From Sulfurospirillum tamanense (lineage in GTDB: Bacteria > Campylobacterota > Campylobacteria > Campylobacterales > Campylobacteraceae), in assembly GCF_016937535.1 (NCBI RefSeq), contig NZ_JAFHKK010000004.1, forward strand, positions 1 through 64,000: a stretch of 64,000 nt of DNA, given 5' to 3'. Positions 9,411 through 17,895 of this stretch are shown here, in pieces. The notes below the pieces were generated by a model. The model saw only the letters and a program-made list of their open reading frames with translations, ran no database searches and was not told the origin of the DNA. Numbering within the stretch: position 1 is the stretch's first letter; the number at the start of each line of letters is the position of its first letter. Position numbers and translations under genes: made by a program.

Positions 9411-11212
9411 AATCCTCCCGCTTGGTTCCACATCTGCGCTGTAAAACGTACACAGCGGTTGCGCCCTTGCGTTTTGGCTTGGTACAACGCCACATCCGCA
9501 AACTTGATGGCATGCCAAAAGCCGTCTGTGTCCTGAGGGAACTCGCACACGCCCACGCTTATGGTTTTTTTCAAAATGCCTGTAGGGATTTTAAAGCTCG
9601 CCTCTTCGACTTTTTTACGAATCTTTTCTGCTATTTCCATCCCTTCATTCGCTTCCACATCCACCAGTAAAATCAAAAATTCTTCGCCACCAAAACGAAT
9701 CACCACGTCTGATTCACGAATGGCATTTTGCAAGATATGTGAAGTGTCTTTGAGGAGCGTGTCGCCCACATCATGGCCATGTTCGTCGTTGACTTGTTTA
9801 AAATAATCCATGTCACACATCAATAGAGCGATTTGTTTTTGGCGGCGCAACACACCTGAAATAATTTGCGTCGAATGGTCTTGTAAAAAACGTCGATTAT
9901 ACAAGCCTGTCAGGCTATCTACTAGCGAAGACTCCCTCAGCGTGTTCATGAGTTGCTTGGTTTCAATCACCGAAAGGGAGTGTTTGATGTAGGTTTGCGC
10001 CTTGAAAAGTTGCGTTTGAATCTGCGCCCCATCGCCCTCTTCTGCTTTTGAAAAGACAAACTGCACCACGCCGCTTGAACGCCCGCCCGCCACCAACGGA
10101 ACGCACACATGGTGGTGGGTTTGGGTTCCCATAAACTGGCGACACACGCCTTCAAACTCAAAGGAAGAGATGGTGTGACCCGTCTTTTTTGCCCGGCACA
10201 AGCACGCATCGTGCAAGATTTCAAGGTTGCACAGCATGGCTTCTTCGCCCCCAAGGGCAGGTTCCACTAAACGCATGGTGTTTTTTGCAGTGTTGATGTC
10301 AAAGATGCGGCACGCTTTCATGCCCGCTTGCTGCTCAAACACTTCCGCCAAACGGGTATAGACCATCTCCAAGGAACTGTCTTCTTCGATGACTTTTTTA
10401 AACACTGTCACGCCATAAATCGTGTCCACGAGGGCATTGAACTCTCGGGAAAGGGCGCCAATCTCATCGGCTGAGGTTACTTGCATTTTCTTTCCTAGGT
10501 CCACCTCTCCAATGCCAATGGCATGAATTTGATCAGTAATCTGAGAAATAGGCTTTGCAAAAGCGTGGGTCAACCAGCGAGTAAAAATAAAAAGTAGCGC
10601 AGAAGCAATGAGAATTGCCAATGCAATCGTGTTAATAGCTGTGCGAATTGTGTTGTTAATTTGTTGTTCATACAAAGCAAATTGGGTATTGGTGTGGTCT
10701 AAAAAAGCCCCCAAAGTAGCCTCGGTTTTTAAAAGTGATGCACGCAATACTTCTGGATCAGATGAAGCTTCACTCGCCTCTTGAAGTTGTCCTAAAAGCG
10801 TTCTAAGAAGTGCCATCCCCCGTTCGTCTTCTCTGGCAAGGGCGCGGTTTAAGACTTCAAACACATTGCCCTCCCCTAAAGCATCTGAGGTTTTCATGAG
10901 TGCAATAGATACATGCTGATGCATTTGGTGTAAGTTTGCCAATGTTTTATCACGCTGTCCTTCGCCCAACCCTTCAACACTGGCACGCATTAATGGCTCC
11001 AGAGTCAAGGCAAGGCGCAAACTAGGCAAGGCTGTATTGGAAACTTGTGAATAGCGAAAATGCACAAAAGTCAACGAGCCCACGGCTAAAATGCCGATAA
11101 TCACAAACCAAAACAACGTACCAACACCAAAAAACGTAAACTTCCTGCGAATAGAAAGATTAACAAATGTGAGCAGCTGAACAAACTGTTTCCAAAACGA
11201 AGAGAAGCGCAT
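9407..11212 (-). CDS. Membrane diguanylate cyclase with HAMP and GAF-like regions
   Basis: A 601-residue sensor protein. A membrane segment at about 26-50, a periplasmic helical region (about 50-195) and a second membrane segment (about 197-215) lead into a HAMP linker ([22 protein letters not shown]). A cysteine-rich GAF-like region follows (about 290-420), then a GGDEF domain. The active-site loop is GGEEF (about residue 507), preceded by the standard [10 protein letters not shown] and [18 protein letters not shown] segments, so c-di-GMP synthesis is expected. The cysteines of the GAF-like part ([21 protein letters not shown]) could bind a metal or haem, which is inference only. The gene is monocistronic and faces tgt. 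Confidence 0.88.
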   Translation of the reverse strand: MRFSSFWKQFVQLLTFVNLSIRRKFTFFGVGTLFWFVIIGILAVGSLTFVHFRYSQVSNTALPSLRLALTLEPLMRASVEGLGEGQRDKTLANLHQMHQHVSIALMKTSDALGEGNVFEVLNRALAREDERGMALLRTLLGQLQEASEASSDPEVLRASLLKTEATLGAFLDHTNTQFALYEQQINNTIRTAINTIALAILIASALLFIFTRWLTHAFAKPISQITDQIHAIGIGEVDLGKKMQVTSADEIGALSREFNALVDTIYGVTVFKKVIEEDSSLEMVYTRLAEVFEQQAGMKACRIFDINTAKNTMRLVEPALGGEEAMLCNLEILHDACLCRAKKTGHTISSFEFEGVCRQFMGTQTHHHVCVPLVAGGRSSGVVQFVFSKAEEGDGAQIQTQLFKAQTYIKHSLSVIETKQLMNTLRESSLVDSLTGLYNRRFLQDHSTQIISGVLRRQKQIALLMCDMDYFKQVNDEHGHDVGDTLLKDTSHILQNAIRESDVVIRFGGEEFLILLVDVEANEGMEIAEKIRKKVEEASFKIPTGILKKTISVGVCEFPQDTDGFWHAIKFADVALYQAKTQGRNRCVRFTAQMWNQAGGF

Positions 11213-11297
11213 GGGATGACCTTTGGCACAAGAGTGACAAAAGTATAATCAAAAAAACGTCAGATAAACCTTAAGAACTACCAAATAAATTACTATT

Positions 11298-11332
11298 AGC
11301 TTTACATGTAAAGGTTTTTTACATGTAAAGCT
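11298..11332. repeat. Inverted pair of the TTACATGTAA palindrome after hisD
   Basis: Two exact copies (11302-11311 and 11319-11328) extend into a perfect 15-bp inverted repeat, AGCTTTACATGTAAA and its complement, around a 5-base loop. It begins six bases beyond the hisD stop and could fold into a strong hairpin in the hisD transcript. No T-run follows it on the minus strand. Confidence 0.85.
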
Positions 11333-11337
11333 CTTTA

Positions 11338-12627
11338 TTACTTCAAACGCTCCCTCAAAGAAGCCTCATGGGCAGTTAATCCTTCGCAGTTTGCCAGCAA
11401 TGCACAAGAAGGGCCAATGGCGTCAAGCCCAGCTTTACTCATGGAAATGATGGAAGATTTTTTCATAAAATTTTCGACATTTAAAGGCGAATAAAACCGC
11501 GCCGTGCCTCCTGTGGGGAGAGTGTGGTTAGGCCCAGCAATGTAATCGCCGATGGGCTCAGGCGTGTGGTGTCCCATAAAAATCGCCCCCGCATGGCGAA
11601 TCTTTGGAAGTAAATCAAAGGGATTGAGCGTCATCACCTCCAAGTGTTCTGGGGCGATTTCATTCATGAGCGCCACCGCTTCGTCCATGTCGCGCGTCAC
11701 GATAAATGCCCCACGTTTGTGAATGGACTCACGGGCAATGGTCTCACGGCTAAGGCGGGGTAAATAGGCTTCTATTTCTTTAATCACCGCTTTAGCTAGG
11801 GCTTCGTCTGGGGTAATGAGAATGGAACTTGCCATTTCATCATGCTCCGCTTGGGAGAGCAAATCAATCGCCACAAGGCGCGGGTTAGCCGTGCTGTCTG
11901 CCAAAATACCAATCTCACTAGGGCCTGCTATCATGTCGATATTCACATCCCCGTAGACCATTTTTTTCGCCGTTGCTACGAAAATATTGCCCGGTCCCGT
12001 GATGACATCAACCTTGGGAATCGTACCTGTGCCATACGCCATGGCCGCGATGGCGCTCGCCCCACCCACCTTGTACGCATGGGTAATCCCGCACAAATGC
12101 AAGGCCGCAAGCAAGAGGTGATTGAGCTCATTATGGGGTGCGGGTGTGCATACCACAATCTCCTTCACGCCCGCCACAAGCGCAGGAATAGCGTTCATGA
12201 GAAGCGAACTTGGATAAGCCGCTTTCCCCCCAGGAATGTACAGCCCCGCCCTATCTACCGCGGTGACTTTTTGCCCCAACACAGTGCCGTTTTCTTCATA
12301 CGTCATCCACGATTTGGGAAGCTGTTTTTGGTGGTAAGTGCGAATGCGCTCATACGCTACATGTAAAGCACTTTTAAGGGGTGCTTCTAGTGCTTCGTAG
12401 GCCTCTTTCATGGCGTTTGTGTCAATGCGCATGTGGCTAGGCGCGCTAGGTTGCCATTTGTCAAAGCGTGCAATGTGCTCACCAAGGGCTTCATCACCCC
12501 GCGTTTGAATCTCTTCGATGATAGTTTGCACCACGGGCGTTACCGTGCGCATGTCCATCTTGCCGCGTCCCAAAAGGGCCTGAAACTGTTTGTCAAAAGT
12601 GCTTTCATGTGTATAGATACAGTGCAT
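11338..12627 (-). CDS. hisD: Histidinol dehydrogenase
   Basis: A 429-residue HisD, which oxidises L-histidinol to histidine with two NAD molecules and zinc. Conserved parts are visible: YIPGGKAAYPSS, GPGNIFVATAKK, DMIAGPSEIGILAD, LLSQAEHDEMA, APEHLEV, AGPNHTLPTGG and the C-terminal helix. No other his gene is adjacent, as is common for hisD in this phylum. A near-copy palindrome (12358-12367) encodes LHV. Upstream (12628-12770) lie another near copy (12669-12678) and the promoter of the divergent potassium operon. Confidence 0.95.
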   Translation of the reverse strand: MHCIYTHESTFDKQFQALLGRGKMDMRTVTPVVQTIIEEIQTRGDEALGEHIARFDKWQPSAPSHMRIDTNAMKEAYEALEAPLKSALHVAYERIRTYHQKQLPKSWMTYEENGTVLGQKVTAVDRAGLYIPGGKAAYPSSLLMNAIPALVAGVKEIVVCTPAPHNELNHLLLAALHLCGITHAYKVGGASAIAAMAYGTGTIPKVDVITGPGNIFVATAKKMVYGDVNIDMIAGPSEIGILADSTANPRLVAIDLLSQAEHDEMASSILITPDEALAKAVIKEIEAYLPRLSRETIARESIHKRGAFIVTRDMDEAVALMNEIAPEHLEVMTLNPFDLLPKIRHAGAIFMGHHTPEPIGDYIAGPNHTLPTGGTARFYSPLNVENFMKKSSIISMSKAGLDAIGPSCALLANCEGLTAHEASLRERLK

Positions 12628-12718
12628 GCTTTATCCTAAAATGGTACTTTTGGGGATTGTAGCAGAGTTTACATGTAGAACGGTTTAACCGCATTACTCA
12701 TTAAATTTTGATATTTTT

Positions 12719-12740
12719 TTGACACCTTTGGGAGTATAAT
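12719..12740 (+). promoter_or_regulatory. Candidate -10 region for the trk operon
   Basis: A perfect TATAAT (12735-12740) lies 31 bases before the first ATG of the operon, behind a T-rich stretch. A TTGACA at 12719 is too close (10 bases) to serve as its -35, but sigma-70 promoters of this phylum often lack a defined -35. Confidence 0.45.
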
Positions 12741-12770
12741 CATTGCAAGCAAACCAAAAAAGGGGACACT

Positions 12771-12872
12771 ATGGACACCCTCTCAACACTTCTGCTTTAT
12801 GTTGCGGAAGATATTTTTCTAGCTGTTCTTATAGGCCTTATCGCACTAAAAATTCTACACAGCCTTTTTTAG
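12771..12872 (+). CDS. 33-residue single-span membrane peptide leading the trk operon
   Basis: A short frame, MDTLSTLLLYVAEDIFLAV and onward to LKILHSLF, has a GGGGA ribosome site six bases before the ATG. It is separated by one base from the sensor-kinase ATG. It is almost entirely hydrophobic, with one predicted helix (about residues 14-32). Size and context recall KdpF, the ~29-residue peptide that stabilises the Kdp pump, but I see no clear sequence match. Its position at the head of a potassium operon suggests a regulatory or stabilising subunit of the sensor or of TrkH. It could also be a leader peptide. Confidence 0.6.
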   Translation: MDTLSTLLLYVAEDIFLAVLIGLIALKILHSLF

Positions 12873-12873
12873 C

Positions 12874-13878
12874 ATGAGTCGGCATTATCTGATTTTTATC
12901 ATAGTCCTTGGCTGTGTCACACTCTTTAGTCATCTTTTTCGTTCTTATTTGGAACTGATTAATATCGCCTTATTGCACCTTATTCCTGTTCTTGTTGTTG
13001 CGCTCCGTGCTAAAATCATAGCCACATGTTTAGCCTCTTTGGTTGTTGTAATTTTATTTAACATTCTCTATGTGCCTCCCTTATTCAGTTTTACCGTTTA
13101 TGACTTTTTTCATATTTGGACTTTTCTTATTTTTTTTATTGTAGGTGGATTGGTGACCTTCCAAGCAAAAAAAATTCAATCAAGCAAAATCAAGGAAATC
13201 CTTCTTAATGCACTCTCTCATGACCTCAAAACCCCACTCTCTTCTATTCTTGGCAATACAACGCTCCTTTTAGAACAATCCAAATTGCCTGCTGATGCTC
13301 AACAAGAAATCCTAGAAGAAATTCGAGCTTCTGGCGAACAAATGAATCGATTGGTTGCCAGCCTTCTTGATAATGCACGCCTTCAAGAGGGAGAATCTGC
13401 GCTTAGGATGGATTGGTGTGACCTAGAGGACAGCTTGGGCGTTGCTTTACAAGAGTTTCGTCACAAAGAAGAGGAGCTAAAACTCTCTGTTCCCCATGAT
13501 TTGCCTCTTTACTGGGGCGACCAAGGGCTTCTTGTGCGCTTGTTTGTCAATCTTTTAGATAATGCTTTTAAATACTCCACTCCCAACCAAGCAATTCATA
13601 TTAAAATTTCCCACACGCCCAGCGCTTTTTACATCCGTTTTTTTAACCGCTCATCACCCATAGCCATTGATGAAATTGAAAATATTTTTGATATTTTTCA
13701 GCGCCTAGAGACAGATGCCGACATCAAAGGAAATGGCATTGGTTTGTTTATTTGTAAAAAAATAGCACAGGCCCACAAAGGAAAAATAGAAGCCTTTCCT
13801 CAAAAAGAAGGTATCTCTTTTTACATTACCCTTCCCATCCTCAAACATCCTCCACATCTTTTCAAGGAGACCGTATGA
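12874..13878 (+). CDS. KdpD-like sensor histidine kinase without the USP/KdpD domain
   Basis: The 334-residue protein starts with four closely spaced membrane helices (about residues 5-95) resembling the DUF4118 membrane module of KdpD. A HisKA domain follows with the phospho-acceptor in ALSHDLKTPLSS (His about 116). The HATPase domain shows the N box LFVNLLDNAFKYS and the G box GNGIGLFICKKI. The long cytoplasmic N-terminal KdpD and universal-stress domains of classical KdpD are absent. The stop overlaps the response-regulator ATG by 4 bp. It probably senses potassium or turgor and controls the downstream trk genes; this is inferred from context. Confidence 0.85.
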   Translation: MSRHYLIFIIVLGCVTLFSHLFRSYLELINIALLHLIPVLVVALRAKIIATCLASLVVVILFNILYVPPLFSFTVYDFFHIWTFLIFFIVGGLVTFQAKKIQSSKIKEILLNALSHDLKTPLSSILGNTTLLLEQSKLPADAQQEILEEIRASGEQMNRLVASLLDNARLQEGESALRMDWCDLEDSLGVALQEFRHKEEELKLSVPHDLPLYWGDQGLLVRLFVNLLDNAFKYSTPNQAIHIKISHTPSAFYIRFFNRSSPIAIDEIENIFDIFQRLETDADIKGNGIGLFICKKIAQAHKGKIEAFPQKEGISFYITLPILKHPPHLFKETV

Positions 13879-14549
13879 TTCTTGTCATTGAAGATGACCG
13901 CGCTATTGCCACACTGCTTACGCGCTACTTTGAGCAAGAAAACAAAAAAGTGTTGGTTGCGCCTTCCAAAAATGCCGCCCTACGCCTTTTGCACGCCCAC
14001 CCCTTTTGGGCCATTATTTTAGACCTTGGTTTGCCCGATGGGGATGGAAAAGGTTTAATTCAAACCATCCGAAAAGAACTAGATACTCCTGTTATCATCC
14101 TTTCGGCAAGGCATGACGAAGCGGAAATTATCGCTAGCTTGGACCTAGGGGCGGATGATTATATTACTAAGCCATTTTCTAGCAAGGAGCTATTTGCCCG
14201 TATACGCTCTGCTAGAAGAAGGATTAGCGACGCCCCTTTGGAAAAAGTCCTCTATACAGCCGGAGAGTTAATCCTAGACACCAAAACCCACTCTCTCACC
14301 AAAGAGGGACATTTCATCAAGCTTACCCCAACAGAATTTTCCCTACTACGATTTTTTATGCAGTATCCCAATCAAGTGTTAACCCATAAACGTATTTTAA
14401 AAGAGGTGTGGGGTGTTGGCTACCAAAATCAAACCCAATACCTTCGCACCTACATCAATTCATTACGCAAAAAAATCGAAGTCGACACAACGCGCCCTGT
14501 GTATATTCAAACAGAATCAAGCATTGGGTATCGATTTTTTCAAGCTTAG
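13875..14549 (+). CDS. KdpE-like OmpR-family response regulator
   Basis: A 224-residue two-domain regulator. The receiver has the acidic pair IEDDRA, the phospho-acceptor Asp in LDLGLPDGDG (about residue 50), the LSAR segment and the KPF lysine. The C-terminal winged helix ends in the typical TYINSLRKKIE and GIGYRFF-like pattern (SSIGYRFFQA). It overlaps the kinase gene and is followed nine bases later by trkA, so the pair and its likely target are in one operon and probably autoregulated. Confidence 0.9.
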   Translation: MILVIEDDRAIATLLTRYFEQENKKVLVAPSKNAALRLLHAHPFWAIILDLGLPDGDGKGLIQTIRKELDTPVIILSARHDEAEIIASLDLGADDYITKPFSSKELFARIRSARRRISDAPLEKVLYTAGELILDTKTHSLTKEGHFIKLTPTEFSLLRFFMQYPNQVLTHKRILKEVWGVGYQNQTQYLRTYINSLRKKIEVDTTRPVYIQTESSIGYRFFQA

Positions 14550-14558
14550 GAGTACTAT

Positions 14559-15872
14559 ATGACAATTATTATTGCCGGAGCAGGAAGAGTTGGCTTTCGC
14601 CTTGCTCGCACTTTGAGCCAAAAACATGATGTTATTATTATGGATCAAAATGAAGAAGCCCTTGCTAGACTCAACGAAAGCATAGACGCCCTTGCTCTTT
14701 ATGCAAACGTGGAAGACCCAAAAAGCTATGAGCCGTTAAAGGGAAAAACGTACGATTTTTTTATCGCTGTCACAGATTCTGATGAAATCAACCTTGTTTG
14801 TTCGCTTATTGCCGATGAAAAAATCTTTGTTAAGCGCAAAATCATTCGTCTAAAAAATCAATTTTTCGCCAAAAGCTCTATCGCCTCAAAGATAGGCATT
14901 ACGGATGCAGTTTTTCCTTTTAGCATGGTTGCCGAATCTATAAAATCTATTGCTTTAAATCCTTTTGCCAACAATGTCAAATGCTTTAAACATTTCTCTC
15001 AAAAACTCATCAGTATTCGCGTTGAACAAAACAATAGCACGCCATCACCCATTGCTACTTTTATTTCCGACAAACTTCACATCACTGGCATTGATCGCAA
15101 TGGAGACTTTTTTATCCCAAATGCTCAAGAATCACTCCAACCCAATGATGTAGTTTTTTGTTTTGGAACACCTGAAGCCATCCAAGCCCTTGGAGAAAAA
15201 CTTCAAAACACATTGCCACAAAAAAACAAATGCGGGGTTATCTTTGGAGCCAATACACTAGGAATTGAAATCGCCAAAGCACTCATTGAGAGTGGCATGA
15301 TGGTCAAGCTTATTGAAAAAGATCTAGAACTTTGCGCTCAAGCCTCCCACCTATTACAAACAAATGCAACGGTCATTAACAGCAAATATGGAGATTACCG
15401 TCTTTACCAAGAAGAGGGCCTTGCAAGCGCTGACATCCTTATTGCTGCTACTGCTAACGATAATGAAAATATCGTTAAATGCATTGAAGCAAAAGAGCTT
15501 GGGATTAGGCGCGTTATTGCTGTTAATAACGACATTGAGCACTATCGACTCATGCATTCTTTGGGTATCATTGCTCTGCGAGGTCCAAAAATGAACGCAT
15601 TTTACGCCATCTTGGAAATCATAAACTCAAACGCCATGGTAGAAGAACGGCATTTTTGCGGCGGGAGTGCTCTTTCTTTTGTGCGTCGTTTTGAAAAAGT
15701 TCCTTTTTCATTGTCAAAGAACCCGCATCCAGAAGCGTTAATTTTATATATGCAAAACAATTGCCTTAGTACTGATTTGCAAACCCTTGACCAAGAAAGC
15801 TCTTTTGTGCTTCTTGTCTTTGCCAAACGCACTCACGAAGAGGGGGTCCGCACATGGATAAACATTCTGTAA
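14559..15872 (+). CDS. trkA: Trk system potassium regulatory subunit TrkA
   Basis: The 437-residue cytosolic protein contains two RCK units. The first begins MTIIIAGAGRVGFRLA and the second begins at about residue 225 (CGVIFGANTLGIEIAKAL). Each has an acidic residue at the end of strand 2 for NAD(H) binding (IIMDQN, KLIEKD). TrkA-C lobes follow each unit. It gates the TrkH channel in response to nucleotides. An AGGAGT site precedes the ATG, and the 3' end overlaps trkH by 19 bp. Confidence 0.92.
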   Translation: MTIIIAGAGRVGFRLARTLSQKHDVIIMDQNEEALARLNESIDALALYANVEDPKSYEPLKGKTYDFFIAVTDSDEINLVCSLIADEKIFVKRKIIRLKNQFFAKSSIASKIGITDAVFPFSMVAESIKSIALNPFANNVKCFKHFSQKLISIRVEQNNSTPSPIATFISDKLHITGIDRNGDFFIPNAQESLQPNDVVFCFGTPEAIQALGEKLQNTLPQKNKCGVIFGANTLGIEIAKALIESGMMVKLIEKDLELCAQASHLLQTNATVINSKYGDYRLYQEEGLASADILIAATANDNENIVKCIEAKELGIRRVIAVNNDIEHYRLMHSLGIIALRGPKMNAFYAILEIINSNAMVEERHFCGGSALSFVRRFEKVPFSLSKNPHPEALILYMQNNCLSTDLQTLDQESSFVLLVFAKRTHEEGVRTWINIL

Positions 15873-17308
15873 ACAATATTGCCAAGCTATTAAGCATCAC
15901 AGGGTTGGCCTTGGGGGTGTTTTTACTTTTACCTGTTGGGGTTGGTATTTATTATGGTGAGAGTGTTTGGAAGTTTGGAGTCTTTGTTGGATGTTTTCTT
16001 GGGCTACATGGGGCTCTTTTTCTTACCGTACGTGCACACATCTTTACTTTGAGCCTCAAGGAAGGTATTTTGGGTGTTAACCTCATCTGGCTACTTGCAG
16101 GAATCGCAGGGGGTGTTCCTTTGTGGCTTTATGGTGACATACGCCCCATGCAGGCTTTCTTTGAAGCCATTAGTGGGTTCACCACCACTGGAGCGACTGT
16201 TTTTACTGATATTGAAGCACTCCCCTACAGCCTTTTGATGTTGCGCTCCCTAATGCAATGGCTTGGTGGCATGGGAATTTTAGTGCTGGGTGTTGGGCTT
16301 TTTTCACTGATTAACCCTAGTGGCTCATTGGCGCTGTTTAAGGCTGAAGCCAATGGGGTGAAATTAGAAAAAATAACTCCCAAAATCAAAGATACGGCCT
16401 TGGTGCTTTGGGGGATTTATTTTGGCCTTACCTGCTTAAACACTCTTTTGCTCTATCTTCAAGGTTTCGGCTTTTTTGATGCACTGAATCACGCTTTCTG
16501 CACGCTCTCCACGGGTGGTTTTTCAACTAAAAATAGTTCCTTTGGAGCATTTTCTGACACCCCGCTAGCCTTGTGGACTACGACTTGTTTTATGCTACTG
16601 GGAGGTATTAATTTTTTAGCACACTTTAAATTGCTCCAAGGAAGCACAGAGGGGTATCGTTATGACGAAACCCGTTGGTATGGGGTTATTTTCTTTTTTC
16701 TTGCCTTTATTCTTACCATCATAGGAATTACATCTGCTGAGCTTTCTTTTTTTGAGGCATCAACCCATGCTTTTTTCAACATCGCCTCTTTATTGACCAC
16801 TACGGGATTTGCCTCAGTAGATTATGAAACATGGGGACAATTGGCAGTTGCTGTATGTTTCATTGCCATGCTTATTGGAGGAAATGGGGGGTCAACCTCA
16901 GGTGGTGTAAAAGTTGTGCGTTTTATTATTATTTCTAAAGTTGTATTTGCAGAAATCAAAAAAATTATTCATCCAAACGCCATCTTTGGAGTATTTATGA
17001 ATAAAAACCTACTCAGCCCTTCTCTTGTGACTGCCACCTTTGGATTTATGATGCTGTTTATTTTAACCAATGCTCTTATTGTCATTTTTCTATTTGGCTC
17101 AGGCTATGATGCGCTCACCAGTATTTCTGCTGCTATAGCTTGTGTTGGAAATGTGGGACCAGGGTTTGGGCTTGTCGGCCCAGCACAGCATTATGGTTTT
17201 TTTACAGACACAGAAGCTTTTGTTTTAGCTCTTGGAATGATTGCGGGAAGGCTGGAGATTTACACTTTCTTTCTTGTCTTTTTTAGCGGATTTTGGAGGC
17301 GTTTTTAG
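15854..17308 (+). CDS. trkH: Trk/Ktr-type potassium uptake channel subunit TrkH
   Basis: A 484-residue membrane protein with about ten hydrophobic segments. All four pore-loop filters of the superfamily are recognisable: ISGFTTTGATV, LSTGGFSTKN, LLTTTGFASV and CVGNVGPGFG. The glycines that line the filter are conserved, so it should conduct potassium. The gene lies in one operon with its TrkA gate and a KdpDE-like system, and the 3' end overlaps the convergent tautomerase gene by 4 bp. Confidence 0.93.
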   Translation: MDKHSVNNIAKLLSITGLALGVFLLLPVGVGIYYGESVWKFGVFVGCFLGLHGALFLTVRAHIFTLSLKEGILGVNLIWLLAGIAGGVPLWLYGDIRPMQAFFEAISGFTTTGATVFTDIEALPYSLLMLRSLMQWLGGMGILVLGVGLFSLINPSGSLALFKAEANGVKLEKITPKIKDTALVLWGIYFGLTCLNTLLLYLQGFGFFDALNHAFCTLSTGGFSTKNSSFGAFSDTPLALWTTTCFMLLGGINFLAHFKLLQGSTEGYRYDETRWYGVIFFFLAFILTIIGITSAELSFFEASTHAFFNIASLLTTTGFASVDYETWGQLAVAVCFIAMLIGGNGGSTSGGVKVVRFIIISKVVFAEIKKIIHPNAIFGVFMNKNLLSPSLVTATFGFMMLFILTNALIVIFLFGSGYDALTSISAAIACVGNVGPGFGLVGPAQHYGFFTDTEAFVLALGMIAGRLEIYTFFLVFFSGFWRRF

Positions 17309-17314
17309 CGCCTC
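17296..17314. terminator. Hairpin shared by the convergent trkH and tautomerase ends
   Basis: A 6-bp GAGGCG/CGCCTC stem with a 7-base loop spans both stop codons. It has no long T-run on either side, so bidirectional termination is a weak call. Confidence 0.35.
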
Positions 17315-17505
17315 TTCCGCAACACTTCCACACTCTCACCCCCAATTCCCCAATTCTCCAAAGGCACCTCATCAATGACAACCACTGTAGTGGCAGGATT
17401 TTTTCCAAGAACGCGCACTAGCAAATTCGTAACGCCGGCGATGAGCTCTTTTTTTTGCTCTTTTGTGGCACCCTCTTCGGTAATTTTGATATTCACATAA
17501 GGCAT
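17305..17505 (-). CDS. 4-oxalocrotonate tautomerase family protein
   Basis: A 66-residue protein with the hallmark Pro directly after the initiator Met (MPYVNIKITEEG), the catalytic base of the family once Met is removed. The single beta-alpha-beta unit would assemble as a hexamer. The natural substrate cannot be read from sequence. It is separated from fliW by the fliW stop only, so it is probably the last gene of the MotA-like/OmpA-like/fliW operon. Confidence 0.85.
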   Translation of the reverse strand: MPYVNIKITEEGATKEQKKELIAGVTNLLVRVLGKNPATTVVVIDEVPLENWGIGGESVEVLRKRR

Positions 17506-17895
17506 CTATGACTCCTTTATTAGTGATCGAATGCTCTCAGCCATGCCGTATTGCGGGTAATCTTGGGGTCTAAGCACTGCTTGAGCGAGGGTATGATTAT
17601 CATGATTAAAAACAAGTGGAGCCAAAAAATTAACACGGGATTCATCCAGAGGGTTTTGAAGCACCACAATGGCATAAATTTCCACTTTTGCTCCCTCATC
17701 AATCTCAAGCAAGGCATTAATGTAGGGGGGAATATCAACAGAATATTCCCTAAGGCGAAAAGGGTTTGCCAAGGTGAAAGAAATATTTTCATTATCCACA
17801 TCACGCAAAGAGGCAAAAGTTTCATCAATCACACTAAGGCGCGCACGGTTCATTTTTTCAAAACCTAAAATCTCAGATTTTACGTCGTATTCCAT
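17506..17895 (-). CDS. fliW: Flagellar assembly factor FliW
   Basis: A 129-residue protein with the FliW signature: GFEKMNRARLSVID, then FTLANPF in place of the usual hydrophobic strand, the acidic central part, and FLAPLVFNHDNHTLAQAVL before the C-terminal YPQYGM. FliW binds flagellin and CsrA, linking filament assembly to flagellin translation. The ATG overlaps by one base the stop of the OmpA-like gene. I see no csrA in this window. Confidence 0.93.
   Translation of the reverse strand: MEYDVKSEILGFEKMNRARLSVIDETFASLRDVDNENISFTLANPFRLREYSVDIPPYINALLEIDEGAKVEIYAIVVLQNPLDESRVNFLAPLVFNHDNHTLAQAVLRPQDYPQYGMAESIRSLIKES

Noticed and set aside
12719-12740. TTGACA and TATAAT as a classical paired promoter for the trk operon
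   Set aside because: The spacing between the hexamers is only 10 bases, so they cannot act together; only the -10 is kept as a candidate.
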